Source: Dysgonomonas mossii DSM 22836 | GTDB taxonomy: Bacteria > Bacteroidota > Bacteroidia > Bacteroidales > Dysgonomonadaceae | Assembly: GCF_000213575.1 (NCBI RefSeq) | Contig: NZ_GL892004.1 | Coordinates: 765,346-829,345, forward strand | Length of the DNA: 64,000 bases | Reading direction: 5' to 3' | Shown: piece after piece, positions 9,499 to 17,499 of the stretch | Position numbering within the stretch: position 1 is the first letter of the stretch | Layout of the letters: every line of letters starts with the position of its first letter | Notes under the pieces: model-generated | Database searches by the model: none | What the model saw: the letters and a program-made list of their open reading frames with translations, nothing else | What the model was told of the DNA's origin: nothing | Position numbers and translations under genes: made by a program

Positions 9499-11160
9499 TT
9501 AATATTCTTGAGCGATATGTGTAACTACACTGTCTACAAATTTACAAATTACAGCAAGGCTATTGCCACTTGTATCTGTAATAACGATTTTACCATTGCC
9601 ACTCATGTCCTGAGTTGTTATATAATTATAATCACCAAGCAAGTCGAAGCCTTTTGTGACAAGCTCCTTGGTTTTATCGTTACCTCCCATTTCTGACAAT
9701 AATAATGGTTTTAGAGGGCTGAATGTTCCACATATAAATGTAGTATTATCTTTTGCCTGATCCGACAGATCACTCTTTAGTCCTGTTGCTGATATGTTTT
9801 TGAATACACTTTCGCTATTTGTAAAGAAGAACATATTGTTGTTGATTCCAAAATAAGCGGTTGTATTCTCATCCATTTTCAGCGAATATGTATTTGGATT
9901 CAATTCAGTGAAAACAGCAGCTTCGCCATTAAGTTCCTTTATCTTTCCTTTTGCAATATTCCATATAGAATTAGCGTCTTTGAGGTCTGCAAAAAATGAA
10001 AGTTCGGGTGATGAATCTGTATATTCAAAATCGTAGTACTCAGATTTCTTTGTTATAATTTTTACATTATTTACGGCAAAGGTGATGTCTCCATCCATAT
10101 TCGAGATAAAAGATTTCAGGTCGATGCCTAACTCCGATAAGTTAGAACCGGCATTCTCTTCTATCAGAGAGATGAAGCCTAATTCGTTCAGATAATTATA
10201 TATTCCTTCTCCTTTCATGTTAGCCGAGATTGAAAAGATCGGTTTATCTGTAAAGTATTTAAGCTGATCACCTTTTAGTTTACCTGTCATCTGCGACGCC
10301 AGTTCGTTAAACTTCTTCTCTGCTTCCGGGGTATCATAGTACATTTTATTGCTAAATGCTATTTCCCCTTTTTCGAACGAAATAAAAGCCGCTGTATTTA
10401 TATCTTTTAATTGGTCATATAATCCTGTTAGCATTTTATTTACAGTATTCCCGTCATGTCCTTGCATTGCCAATGCCTGAGGCAACAAAGAAGACCACAT
10501 TCCTTTTATATTACTGTATGAAGAGAAGATTGAAATATCTTTTTTGTTCGAAATAAATTCTGCGAATGATTTTTTAGAGTTGATGCTCTCTTTTGCTGTT
10601 TGCGTTAGTTGTTTTGTAACCAATGTTTTCAGATCAGGCAAGGCACTTTGGTCACGATAATATACAGTTCCCATATATGTAAGCAATAAAAGCTTGTCCT
10701 TAGTCCAGCCTATAACAAAGTTTTGTTGTGCACTTACTGTAGTCACCCCATCTTTTTCTTCCAACATTTGCTCCGGTAGTTCGAAGGTCTTGATAAGTAA
10801 TTCTTTCAATTTCTTCTGATCGTCCATTTTCAAAACAATCCCCATTGTAGTACTGTCCATATACATGTAACAGTCGCTAAGAAAATCGATGCCTGTTGAA
10901 TTCGGGTTTTTAAGGAAACTCTCAAGTTGTTCAATCGCTTTTGTAGCGTTGCCGCCGGATTTAGCCTTGTCGAGGGCTTCTTTTATAACTTTATTCTCCA
11001 GTGGCTTATAGTCGGCTTTTGTCAATAGAGATTTTGTATCGATATGTATAACAGTAGCGGCACTCGCCGGTATCGAGTTGGTCAAGTCTGCCGAATCTTT
11101 ACATGAATAAAAAAAAGCTACAAATAATGCAACTATGAGAGTAATACCTGTTTGTTTCAT
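9499..11160 (-). CDS. Bacteroidales lipoprotein, DUF4836-like
   Basis: A 553-residue protein starting with a lipoprotein signal (MKQTGI start, lipobox FYSC with Cys20). I chose the ATG at 11160, since an upstream in-frame ATG at 11241 would bury the signal peptide behind 27 polar residues. The sequence opening IPASAATVIHIDTKSLL is characteristic of the DUF4836 family (name from memory), large periplasm-facing lipoproteins of unknown role that recall DUF3352-type proteins. No catalytic motif is visible. It is followed by a short gap and then the ABC ATPase gene on the same strand, but a shared function is not shown. Confidence 0.7.
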   Translation of the reverse strand: MKQTGITLIVALFVAFFYSCKDSADLTNSIPASAATVIHIDTKSLLTKADYKPLENKVIKEALDKAKSGGNATKAIEQLESFLKNPNSTGIDFLSDCYMYMDSTTMGIVLKMDDQKKLKELLIKTFELPEQMLEEKDGVTTVSAQQNFVIGWTKDKLLLLTYMGTVYYRDQSALPDLKTLVTKQLTQTAKESINSKKSFAEFISNKKDISIFSSYSNIKGMWSSLLPQALAMQGHDGNTVNKMLTGLYDQLKDINTAAFISFEKGEIAFSNKMYYDTPEAEKKFNELASQMTGKLKGDQLKYFTDKPIFSISANMKGEGIYNYLNELGFISLIEENAGSNLSELGIDLKSFISNMDGDITFAVNNVKIITKKSEYYDFEYTDSSPELSFFADLKDANSIWNIAKGKIKELNGEAAVFTELNPNTYSLKMDENTTAYFGINNNMFFFTNSESVFKNISATGLKSDLSDQAKDNTTFICGTFSPLKPLLLSEMGGNDKTKELVTKGFDLLGDYNYITTQDMSGNGKIVITDTSGNSLAVICKFVDSVVTHIAQEY

Positions 11161-11270
11161 AATTTCGTGTTTAAAAATATTAATTCTGCGAATATAAGAA
11201 AAAGAAAGGTGTTGGGCTTTGGAATGATTAATTCTTTTCACATTTTATGAAGATTGTTTTGCGAAAAAGA

Positions 11271-11278
11271 TAATTTTG
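11271..11278 (+). promoter_or_regulatory. Bacteroidota -7 box upstream of the Nramp gene
   Basis: TAATTTTG matches TAnnTTTG and lies 19 bases before the ATG; no good -33 TTTG at the usual spacing, so support is partial. Confidence 0.4.
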
Positions 11279-11297
11279 TATTCAAATATAGAACGTA

Positions 11298-12581
11298 ATG
11301 AATCTTTTTGAAAAATTAAAGAAAGCATATACACGCATCCATCCCAAACCAAAGTATGGTGCTTTGGAGCTATTAAAATATATAGGCCCCGGATTGTTGG
11401 TAACTGTGGGATTTATCGATCCGGGTAACTGGGCTTCGAATTTTGCGGCAGGATCGGAGTTTGGATATGCCCTCTTATGGGTAGTAACGTTGTCTACCGT
11501 TATGTTGATTATCCTTCAACACAATGTAGCTCACTTGGGTATTGTGACAGGACTCTGTCTTTCCGAAGCGGCTAATAAATATTTGCCACGAATGGGCTCG
11601 CGGACTATATTGTGGTCGGCAATGGGGGCTTCTGTCTCCACATCGTTGGCTGAAATATTGGGAGGGGCTATTGCATTGAATATGCTTTTTGATATTCCTA
11701 TTAAAGTGGGGTCTGTGTTGGTTGCAGTTTTCGTTTTTGCGATGATGTTTTCCAATTCGTATAAAAAGATAGAGCGTTATATTATTGCTTTTGTCTCCCT
11801 TATCGGACTATCTTTTATCTACGAGCTTTTTCTTGTTGATATAGAGTGGGGAGAGGCTGCACAAGCATGGGTAGTACCTTCGATTCCTGAAGGGAGCATG
11901 CTGATTATAATGAGTGTACTAGGTGCAGTGGTGATGCCGCACAATCTTTTTCTGCATTCGGAAGTCATACAAAGCCGTCAGTGGAATTTGCAAGATGAGG
12001 CTGTAATTGAAAAACAATTGAAGTACGAGTTTTTCGATACCTTTTTCTCTATGTTTATCGGGTGGGCAATAAATAGTGCGATGATCTTATTAGCTGCTTC
12101 AACTTTCTTTAGAGAAAATATTGTAGTCAATGATCTTCAACAGGCTCACTCTCTGCTCGAACCATTGCTAGGGAATAATGCGGTTGTGATATTTGCATTG
12201 GCATTGCTGTTGGCGGGAGTCTCGTCTTCTATGACTTCGGGTATTGCGGCAGGCTCTATATTTGCAGGCATGTACGACGAGCCTTATGATATAAAAGATA
12301 TTCATTCGCGTACAGGTGTTATTATCTCGCTTGGAATAGCATTGCTAATCATATTTATGATCGGAGATCCTTTCAAAGGGTTGATTATCTCTCAAGCCAT
12401 TTTGAGTGTGCAACTTCCAATAACTGTGTTTTTGCAGGTAAGGCTTACTTCATCTAGAGAGGTAATGGGAAAATATGCCAATACTCTTTTTACCAAAATA
12501 TTGTTGTATGGCATAGCCATCGTTGTTACACTTCTTAATATATTGTTGTTGGTTAGTTTTTTTGTAGATGTTAAGATATAA
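11298..12581 (+). CDS. mntH: Nramp family divalent metal (Mn2+/Fe2+) transporter
   Basis: A 427-residue membrane protein with about eleven hydrophobic segments. It holds both metal-binding signatures of the Nramp family: DPGN at residues 41-44 in helix 1 (followed by WASN) and MPHN at 213-216 in helix 6. These residues coordinate Mn2+ or Fe2+ during proton-coupled import across the inner membrane. The gene stands alone with its own -7 promoter box; there is no visible Fur or MntR operator that I can name. MntH is the usual name for the bacterial orthologue, but Bacteroidota Nramps are diverse, so the exact metal is an inference. Confidence 0.88.
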   Translation: MNLFEKLKKAYTRIHPKPKYGALELLKYIGPGLLVTVGFIDPGNWASNFAAGSEFGYALLWVVTLSTVMLIILQHNVAHLGIVTGLCLSEAANKYLPRMGSRTILWSAMGASVSTSLAEILGGAIALNMLFDIPIKVGSVLVAVFVFAMMFSNSYKKIERYIIAFVSLIGLSFIYELFLVDIEWGEAAQAWVVPSIPEGSMLIIMSVLGAVVMPHNLFLHSEVIQSRQWNLQDEAVIEKQLKYEFFDTFFSMFIGWAINSAMILLAASTFFRENIVVNDLQQAHSLLEPLLGNNAVVIFALALLLAGVSSSMTSGIAAGSIFAGMYDEPYDIKDIHSRTGVIISLGIALLIIFMIGDPFKGLIISQAILSVQLPITVFLQVRLTSSREVMGKYANTLFTKILLYGIAIVVTLLNILLLVSFFVDVKI

Positions 12582-12729
12582 TCGATATTGATTGAATAAA
12601 GAACAGTTTTTAGGTCTGTTTTTCTCTCTTATAAATACGTAGTGAGTTAAAATATAACAGTAAGAGAGATCAGATTCTTTTTTGAATACGTATCTTTATC
12701 ACTTGATTATTAATAAAAATCGGATAGTT

Positions 12730-13188
12730 ATGAAAAAATATATTGTTTTTGCTCTTGTTTGTTCGATTGCTCTGGTTGGTTTCTCTAGTTGTGGCTCAAA
12801 ATCAAAAACGGATAATACAACAGATGAAAAAACTGTAAAAACAGAAGTAAAAGGAGAAGCACCGAAGAAGAAATATATTAAGCTGGCCGAAAAAGCGAAT
12901 GCTTCGATGCCGATGGTATTACCCGGTAATATACGCATGGATCGAGCCGAGGCTGTTTCTGCTACAGAATATAAGTATTACTACACTTTTACTCAAGAGC
13001 CTACCGTGTCTGTTGACGAATTTATTCGGAGTGCAAAACCTGCTATCACTATGGGGTTACGTGAGAATAAAGGGGAAGATCTCGATATGTTTCGTAAAGA
13101 TAAAATGACAGTAATATTCGCTTATTATAAACTGGATGGTACGCTTTTTGCAGAGATAAAAGTGTCACCGAATGAGTACGCAGAATAA
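12730..13188 (+). CDS. Small putative lipoprotein of unknown function
   Basis: A 152-residue protein with a lipoprotein signal (MKKYIVFALV start, lipobox FSSC, Cys21) followed by a Lys/Asp/Glu-rich linker and a compact C-terminal region of about 100 residues. I do not recognise a named family. The ATG at 12730 fits the signal peptide; an upstream in-frame ATG at 12682 would add 16 residues that hide it. It is probably a periplasmic lipid-anchored protein. It stands alone between the Nramp gene and a GTGAC-rich repeat. Confidence 0.65.
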   Translation: MKKYIVFALVCSIALVGFSSCGSKSKTDNTTDEKTVKTEVKGEAPKKKYIKLAEKANASMPMVLPGNIRMDRAEAVSATEYKYYYTFTQEPTVSVDEFIRSAKPAITMGLRENKGEDLDMFRKDKMTVIFAYYKLDGTLFAEIKVSPNEYAE

Positions 13189-13228
13189 TTTCTGCTTGTT
13201 TTTATCTATTAATAGAATGATTTAAAGA

Positions 13229-13280
13229 AAAAAGGTGACGATATAAATACGTGCAAAAAGTGTCACTTTTGTCACCTTTT
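13229..13280 (-). repeat. GTGAC-rich dispersed element, copy 1 (possible operator)
   Basis: Three GTGAC/GTCAC pentamers lie in about 45 bases: GGTGAC at 13234, GTCAC at 13262 and GTCACC at 13271. Read on the minus strand the element begins AAAAGGTGACAAAAGTGACA and aligns over about 50 bases with the element at 35212-35262. The outer arms can also pair as a hairpin. It lies about 25 bases upstream of the Dabb/AlkD-like operon in the same orientation to that operon as copy 2 has to the MATE gene. Confidence 0.6.
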
Positions 13281-13304
13281 GATAAAACCAAAATATAACA
13301 GAAT

Positions 13305-13604
13305 ATGATTAAACACATCGTAATGTGGAAGCTGAAAGATGAAGCTCACGGAAATGATAAAGCTACAAATGCAAAGCTAATAAAAGAGAAACTGGAAGCT
13401 TTGTCGGGCAAAATTGATGGATTACTCAAGATAGAAGTAGGTATCGACTTTTTAGGAGGTGGCAACTTTGATGTTGCTCTTTATTCAGAATTGAGTAAGA
13501 AAGAAGATTTAGAAATATATCAGAATCATCCGTTACATCAGGCTGTTCTTCCTTTTATCAGAGAGGCTGTAATAGATAGAAAAGCCGTAGACTTTGAGGT
13601 ATAA
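13305..13604 (+). CDS. Dabb (stress-responsive A/B barrel) domain protein
   Basis: A 99-residue cytosolic protein covering a complete Dabb/ferredoxin-like domain: IKHIVMWKLKD at the start, a central IDGLLKIEVG strand and DVALYSEL, with YQNHPLHQAVLPFIREA near the end. These are the usual Dabb motifs. Family members form dimers with a barrel cavity; some are stress induced, but no reaction can be assigned. The TAA stop is followed immediately by the ATG of the AlkD-like gene, so the two are co-transcribed, and a GTGAC-rich element lies just upstream. Confidence 0.8.
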   Translation: MIKHIVMWKLKDEAHGNDKATNAKLIKEKLEALSGKIDGLLKIEVGIDFLGGGNFDVALYSELSKKEDLEIYQNHPLHQAVLPFIREAVIDRKAVDFEV

Positions 13605-14270
13605 ATGCAAGAAGATATAATAAAAGACATTCGTAAGAGATGCCGTATGGCTATGAACGGCATCGTTTCAACAAACATGCGCCAGCGTGGTTTGGATTAC
13701 AAGCTAAACTTTGGTTTGACTGTTCAGCAGATAAAAGATTTAGCGAAGCGTTATCAACCCGATTCAGAATTGGCTGAAACTCTTTGGGCAGACAATACCC
13801 GTGAGTTGAAAATATTGGCAACCCTACTTTATCCAACCGATTCTTTTACAAAAGAAAAGGCTGATGAATGGGTTTTATCTATTCCCAATCAGGAGATAAG
13901 AGAACAGGTTTGTGCAAACTTGCTTCAAAATGTGACATTTGCCAGAGAGATAGCATTGGAGTGGGCAAACTCAACGGTTACAGATGTCAGAGCCACTGGC
14001 TATTGGCTATTAGCTCGTTTGTTTATTGCTAAGAAGACTGAACCAGTAGCGGTAGAATTAATATCAACTATTTGGGATGATGTGATATCCGAGGATATTT
14101 TTCTGCGAAATGCTGCATTGTTAACTCTAAAACATATCGGTCGCCAATCTAAAGATATTGCAGATCGCATTCTTCAAAAATTATCTGCATATAAGGACGA
14201 TGAAGATTTGATAAAGCAAGAGGCGTTTAATAGTATGGCTTTCGAGTTTGATTATTTCTTTGAGGGGTAA
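13605..14270 (+). CDS. DNA alkylation repair protein, AlkD-like HEAT family
   Basis: A 221-residue helical protein without membrane segments. The succession of helical pairs (GLTVQQIKDLAKRY, LADNTRELKILATLL-like, VCANLLQNVTF, VRATGYWLLARLF, LRNAALLTLKHIG) fits the HEAT-like repeats of the AlkC/AlkD DNA glycosylase superfamily, which excises N3- and N7-alkylpurines. I could not confirm the catalytic Asp and Trp by alignment, so glycosylase activity is inferred from the fold. It starts directly after the stop of the Dabb gene and is followed six bases later by a small membrane protein gene. Confidence 0.65.
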   Translation: MQEDIIKDIRKRCRMAMNGIVSTNMRQRGLDYKLNFGLTVQQIKDLAKRYQPDSELAETLWADNTRELKILATLLYPTDSFTKEKADEWVLSIPNQEIREQVCANLLQNVTFAREIALEWANSTVTDVRATGYWLLARLFIAKKTEPVAVELISTIWDDVISEDIFLRNAALLTLKHIGRQSKDIADRILQKLSAYKDDEDLIKQEAFNSMAFEFDYFFEG

Positions 14271-14275
14271 GAGTA

Positions 14276-14581
14276 ATGTTTGGATTAGACTTCTCCCTCA
14301 TATTATTCGTTGTTATTCTTATACCGGCTTATGTGTTGATAAAGCACTTCAAGGGTAGGAGAGAGCCATTGGCATTATTGATAATGTCTGTCCTTTCTAT
14401 TCTTTGTTGGCTGCTGATAGGAGTTGTACTTTACTTTCTGGATATAGATATGCAAGCCACGGCACTGTTAGTCAATGTCTTGATCTTTTTACCTGTTTTC
14501 CTTTCCTCTCTTATCTTATTGATAAAGCTAATTCTGTTTGTAAGACATAAATATAAAAAGCGAGGTGAAATATCTCATTAA
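14276..14581 (+). CDS. Small membrane protein of unknown function
   Basis: A 101-residue protein made almost wholly of three predicted transmembrane helices (about 5-22, 33-54 and 63-87) with a basic C-terminal tail. No family recognised. It follows the AlkD-like gene after five bases and precedes a terminator, so it is the last gene of the Dabb/AlkD-like operon. Confidence 0.6.
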   Translation: MFGLDFSLILFVVILIPAYVLIKHFKGRREPLALLIMSVLSILCWLLIGVVLYFLDIDMQATALLVNVLIFLPVFLSSLILLIKLILFVRHKYKKRGEISH

Positions 14582-14603
14582 TAATAGATACTTCACCCCG
14601 CTT
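14559..14603. terminator. Bidirectional terminator hairpin
   Basis: AAGCG-GGTGAA pairs with TTCACC-CGCTT with one mismatch and an inner AT-rich stem. It lies between the plus-strand small membrane protein gene, whose 3' end it overlaps, and the minus-strand TonB receptor gene. Confidence 0.6.
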
Positions 14604-14629
14604 AATATTTTAGATTATAACTACCTTAA

Positions 14630-16840
14630 CTACTTCCCAATAGCATATCGTAATCCTACGTAAAATTTACGACCCTGAGTTGGTCCCCAAACCATTGTGG
14701 CATCAAAGTCATCACCAAATGGATTTTCGGCCGAGACGATCGGATTTTTTTGTTTGAAATCCGTAATGTTTTCTGCTCCCACATAGATACTCCAATTACG
14801 GAAGTTCTTAGTGATCTGTGCATTCAGTATTGTAAACGAATCGAATGTAGTTTTCCACAAAGGATTCACCGCATCAGGGGTTGGCATACGTCCGCCTCCG
14901 TTAAATTGGGCGGTAAGGTCGAATACCCATTTTTTTAAGCGGGTTTCGTAAGAGCCTGTTAGAAGTGCTTTGTAGTCACTTATAAGAGGTTTCTTCATTA
15001 GTTTATCTCCGTAAGTTGTTTTTGCATTTGTCCAACGATACGCCCCCAATATATTAAACCCTTTGAATAAGGGGTATGATGCTTCTATCTGATAACTATC
15101 GGCATACGATTTGCCCGATAGGTTATAGAACTTTACAGCATGAGGGTCGCTATCTACATCGGTTACCACCTGATTGTCGAAGTCGGTTCTGTACCACTCT
15201 CCCGATATGGTAAGTTCTTCTCCTCTTATTGGTATATGAAAAGATATGCTTGTGCCGTAGTTCCATGCCGACTCTTGTTGCAGATTATCTGCTATCTCTA
15301 TCTTTCGGCTGCTTGCTAAGAAGTAACTGTTTTCAGGCATAACAAACACCGTGCGATAGCCCTTTCCTGCAGATGCTCTAAGGTTTAGCCACTCTACAGG
15401 CATATATTTTAAGTGCAGGCGTGGCGTAACAAAGGCTTTTTTGTGCAGGGTGCTGTAGTCAGTCCGTAATCCGGCTAGGGCTATGAACTTATCATCCTTG
15501 TTAAAGGTATATTGCAGATATCCTCCTGTTACAGTTTCCTCATCAGGCTGATTTGTGATTGGCTGAGTCAGATAAATTGATTGGTTGTATTTGTCCCAAT
15601 TCATACTTAAACCTGCACTTAGTTGGTGCATCTTGCCAAACCCTGTTTCATACATTAATGATGCATACAGATTGTTTTCATATACATTGTATTTATCAGC
15701 GGCATACTTTGATTTCTGATCGTGGTATGAGCCTGTGAATATCAGAGCAATATTGCCGTTACGCTCTTCGTCTACAATGTATGAGTTCTTTGTGTAAAAT
15801 TCCCCTCTGTTTGTCTTTACAGATATTTCGTATGGATCAGTATTAATGGAGGCGGAATTTAAAGTGTGCATTGTTTGCCCACTGGTACGGTAATCCTGTA
15901 AGAAACGAACGCCGAATTGTGAAGCATATTTGCCCGACATATAATTCCACCTGTTCATCATATTAAACTGGTGTTTCTTCGGCATGTCTAAGAAGCTGTC
16001 ATCGTTGTCGTCATGTGATGCAGATTCATTCGAATAGTGTAGGAATACCCCCGTACTTAATTTATCATTCAAGATAAATGCTGCATCGGCATTACCTTCG
16101 TATCTTCCGGCATCGCTCGAAAATAAATTCAAGCTGAGAGGATCTGCGCTATTTGGCTTTTTATATTCTACATTCATTTGTCCTGTAATCGACTCATAGC
16201 CGTTCTTTACCGAAGCTGCACCTTTAGATATCTGTATGCTTTCCATCCATGGCCCGGGTATGTAGTCCAGTCCGTATACTGAGGCTGCTCCTCTAAAGTT
16301 AGGATAGTTTTCTGTTAATGTTTGCACGTAAGTTCCGGCTAGTCCGAGCAGTTGTATTTGTTTAGCTCCTGTTACCGCATCGCTAAAAGAGACGTCTACA
16401 GAAGGATTTGTTTCGAAGCTTTCGGAAAGATTGCAACATGCCGCACGGTGTAATTCTTTGGTTGTTATTTTTTCGGTATTCAGAAGGCTTGTCCGAGATT
16501 TGATTGTTCCCGGCACAGTTCTTTCTACAACTACTTCGCCTAATTCGGCATTTTCTTGCAATACAACGTTTTGTGTGTCTGCAAAATCATGTATGTGGAT
16601 AACTTTATCTTCAAATCCGACATACGATATGGCGAGCATGTGATCTTTGTGTGGTGTACCCGATATTTCAAAATAACCATGTTCGTCAGTCATTACTCCT
16701 GCCTTTGCATTCTCCCATCTTACAGATGCACCTATTAAAGGCTGTTTTTGGTTGTCGAATACATATCCTTTCAAGATGTCTTTGCTAAATGCGAAAATGG
16801 GGATGAGGAGAAGTAGAATAAATATTTTAAATGTTTTCAT
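14630..16840 (-). CDS. TonB-dependent outer membrane receptor, probably metal related
   Basis: A 736-residue protein with signal peptide (MKTFKIFILLLLIPIFAFS), a carboxypeptidase-like N-terminal domain (GYVFDNQKQPLIGASV...GYFEI), a plug domain (around residues 110-220, GAKQIQLLGLAG, ISKGAASVKNGYESITGQ) and a C-terminal beta-barrel ending in the aromatic/charged strand GRKFYVGLRYAIGK. It imports a ligand through the outer membrane with TonB energy. The plug begins with an unusual ACCNLSESFETNPSVD segment; the paired Cys and the Cys-rich protein encoded just upstream suggest a soft metal such as copper, but this is inference. ATG at 16840 begins the signal peptide. It is the second gene after the HYC_CC_PP-like gene. 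Confidence 0.85.
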   Translation of the reverse strand: MKTFKIFILLLLIPIFAFSKDILKGYVFDNQKQPLIGASVRWENAKAGVMTDEHGYFEISGTPHKDHMLAISYVGFEDKVIHIHDFADTQNVVLQENAELGEVVVERTVPGTIKSRTSLLNTEKITTKELHRAACCNLSESFETNPSVDVSFSDAVTGAKQIQLLGLAGTYVQTLTENYPNFRGAASVYGLDYIPGPWMESIQISKGAASVKNGYESITGQMNVEYKKPNSADPLSLNLFSSDAGRYEGNADAAFILNDKLSTGVFLHYSNESASHDDNDDSFLDMPKKHQFNMMNRWNYMSGKYASQFGVRFLQDYRTSGQTMHTLNSASINTDPYEISVKTNRGEFYTKNSYIVDEERNGNIALIFTGSYHDQKSKYAADKYNVYENNLYASLMYETGFGKMHQLSAGLSMNWDKYNQSIYLTQPITNQPDEETVTGGYLQYTFNKDDKFIALAGLRTDYSTLHKKAFVTPRLHLKYMPVEWLNLRASAGKGYRTVFVMPENSYFLASSRKIEIADNLQQESAWNYGTSISFHIPIRGEELTISGEWYRTDFDNQVVTDVDSDPHAVKFYNLSGKSYADSYQIEASYPLFKGFNILGAYRWTNAKTTYGDKLMKKPLISDYKALLTGSYETRLKKWVFDLTAQFNGGGRMPTPDAVNPLWKTTFDSFTILNAQITKNFRNWSIYVGAENITDFKQKNPIVSAENPFGDDFDATMVWGPTQGRKFYVGLRYAIGK

Positions 16841-16930
16841 TTGAATTCTTATTATTTGATTTGTAAAATACAATAGAGACTTTGTTGTATACCATATCGG
16901 TACACAATAAGCTGATGTGTATTACAAAAA

Positions 16931-17398
16931 TCAAATAATAAGTACGCGAATGAGGGACAGGTATTCACGAGGTGGAATATCCGGTGGAGATTCGAATATA
17001 GGATTATCTTGAGTATATAAAGAATTATCTGTAAGGATACTCAAAGGAATAGTTGGAGAAGCATCAGATATCCAAACGAATGGCACAGATACTATCGGCC
17101 TGAATGAAGAGGCGTCAATATCTATAGATAAACGAGAGGCGGTGCAAGATATATCTTGAGTGAAAGAAGTGTCTCCGCACGATTCATCGTGTGATACATC
17201 TTTGTGCATCGAACAGCAATCACCTTTCTGCTCCGCTTTCTGATGTTCCAGAGAACAACATGTATGTTGCTCGGTCATGAAAAGGGTTTGCTCGCTACAT
17301 GAGTTGCAGCAGTAGTTTATAATTGTAACCCCCGCACCGGTAAGAAACACCGTAGCGGCAGCAATTATAAGAATGAAATTTTGTGCAAATCTTTTCAT
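16931..17398 (-). CDS. HYC_CC_PP-like small Cys-rich exported protein
   Basis: A 155-residue protein with an N-terminal hydrophobic signal or anchor, followed by INYCCNSC, a cluster of further Cys and His (HTCCSLEH, DCCSMH, ESCGD) and a C-terminal PPDIPPREYLS motif. This order of NYC/CC/PP motifs matches small Bacteroidota proteins that I know as HYC_CC_PP. They are commonly next to TonB receptors or metal-efflux genes; a role in sensing or binding copper-like metals is plausible but unproven. The gene lies 90 bases upstream of the receptor gene on the same strand and has a TATCTTTG -7 box at 17407-17414. Confidence 0.65.
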   Translation of the reverse strand: MKRFAQNFILIIAAATVFLTGAGVTIINYCCNSCSEQTLFMTEQHTCCSLEHQKAEQKGDCCSMHKDVSHDESCGDTSFTQDISCTASRLSIDIDASSFRPIVSVPFVWISDASPTIPLSILTDNSLYTQDNPIFESPPDIPPREYLSLIRVLII

Positions 17399-17406
17399 AT
17401 CAAATG

Positions 17407-17414
17407 CAAAGATA
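17407..17414 (-). promoter_or_regulatory. Bacteroidota -7 box for the Cys-rich protein/TonB receptor operon
   Basis: TATCTTTG on the minus strand matches TAnnTTTG, 9 bases before the ATG at 17398. No TTTG is present at the usual -33 distance. Confidence 0.4.
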
Positions 17415-17499
17415 TGAGAAAATTATAGACATATATAGGTTTTAAGTTTTTTTATTTAGAGTGATTCTATTTAGTCTTTTCTATCGGTTGTCTGTTTCT

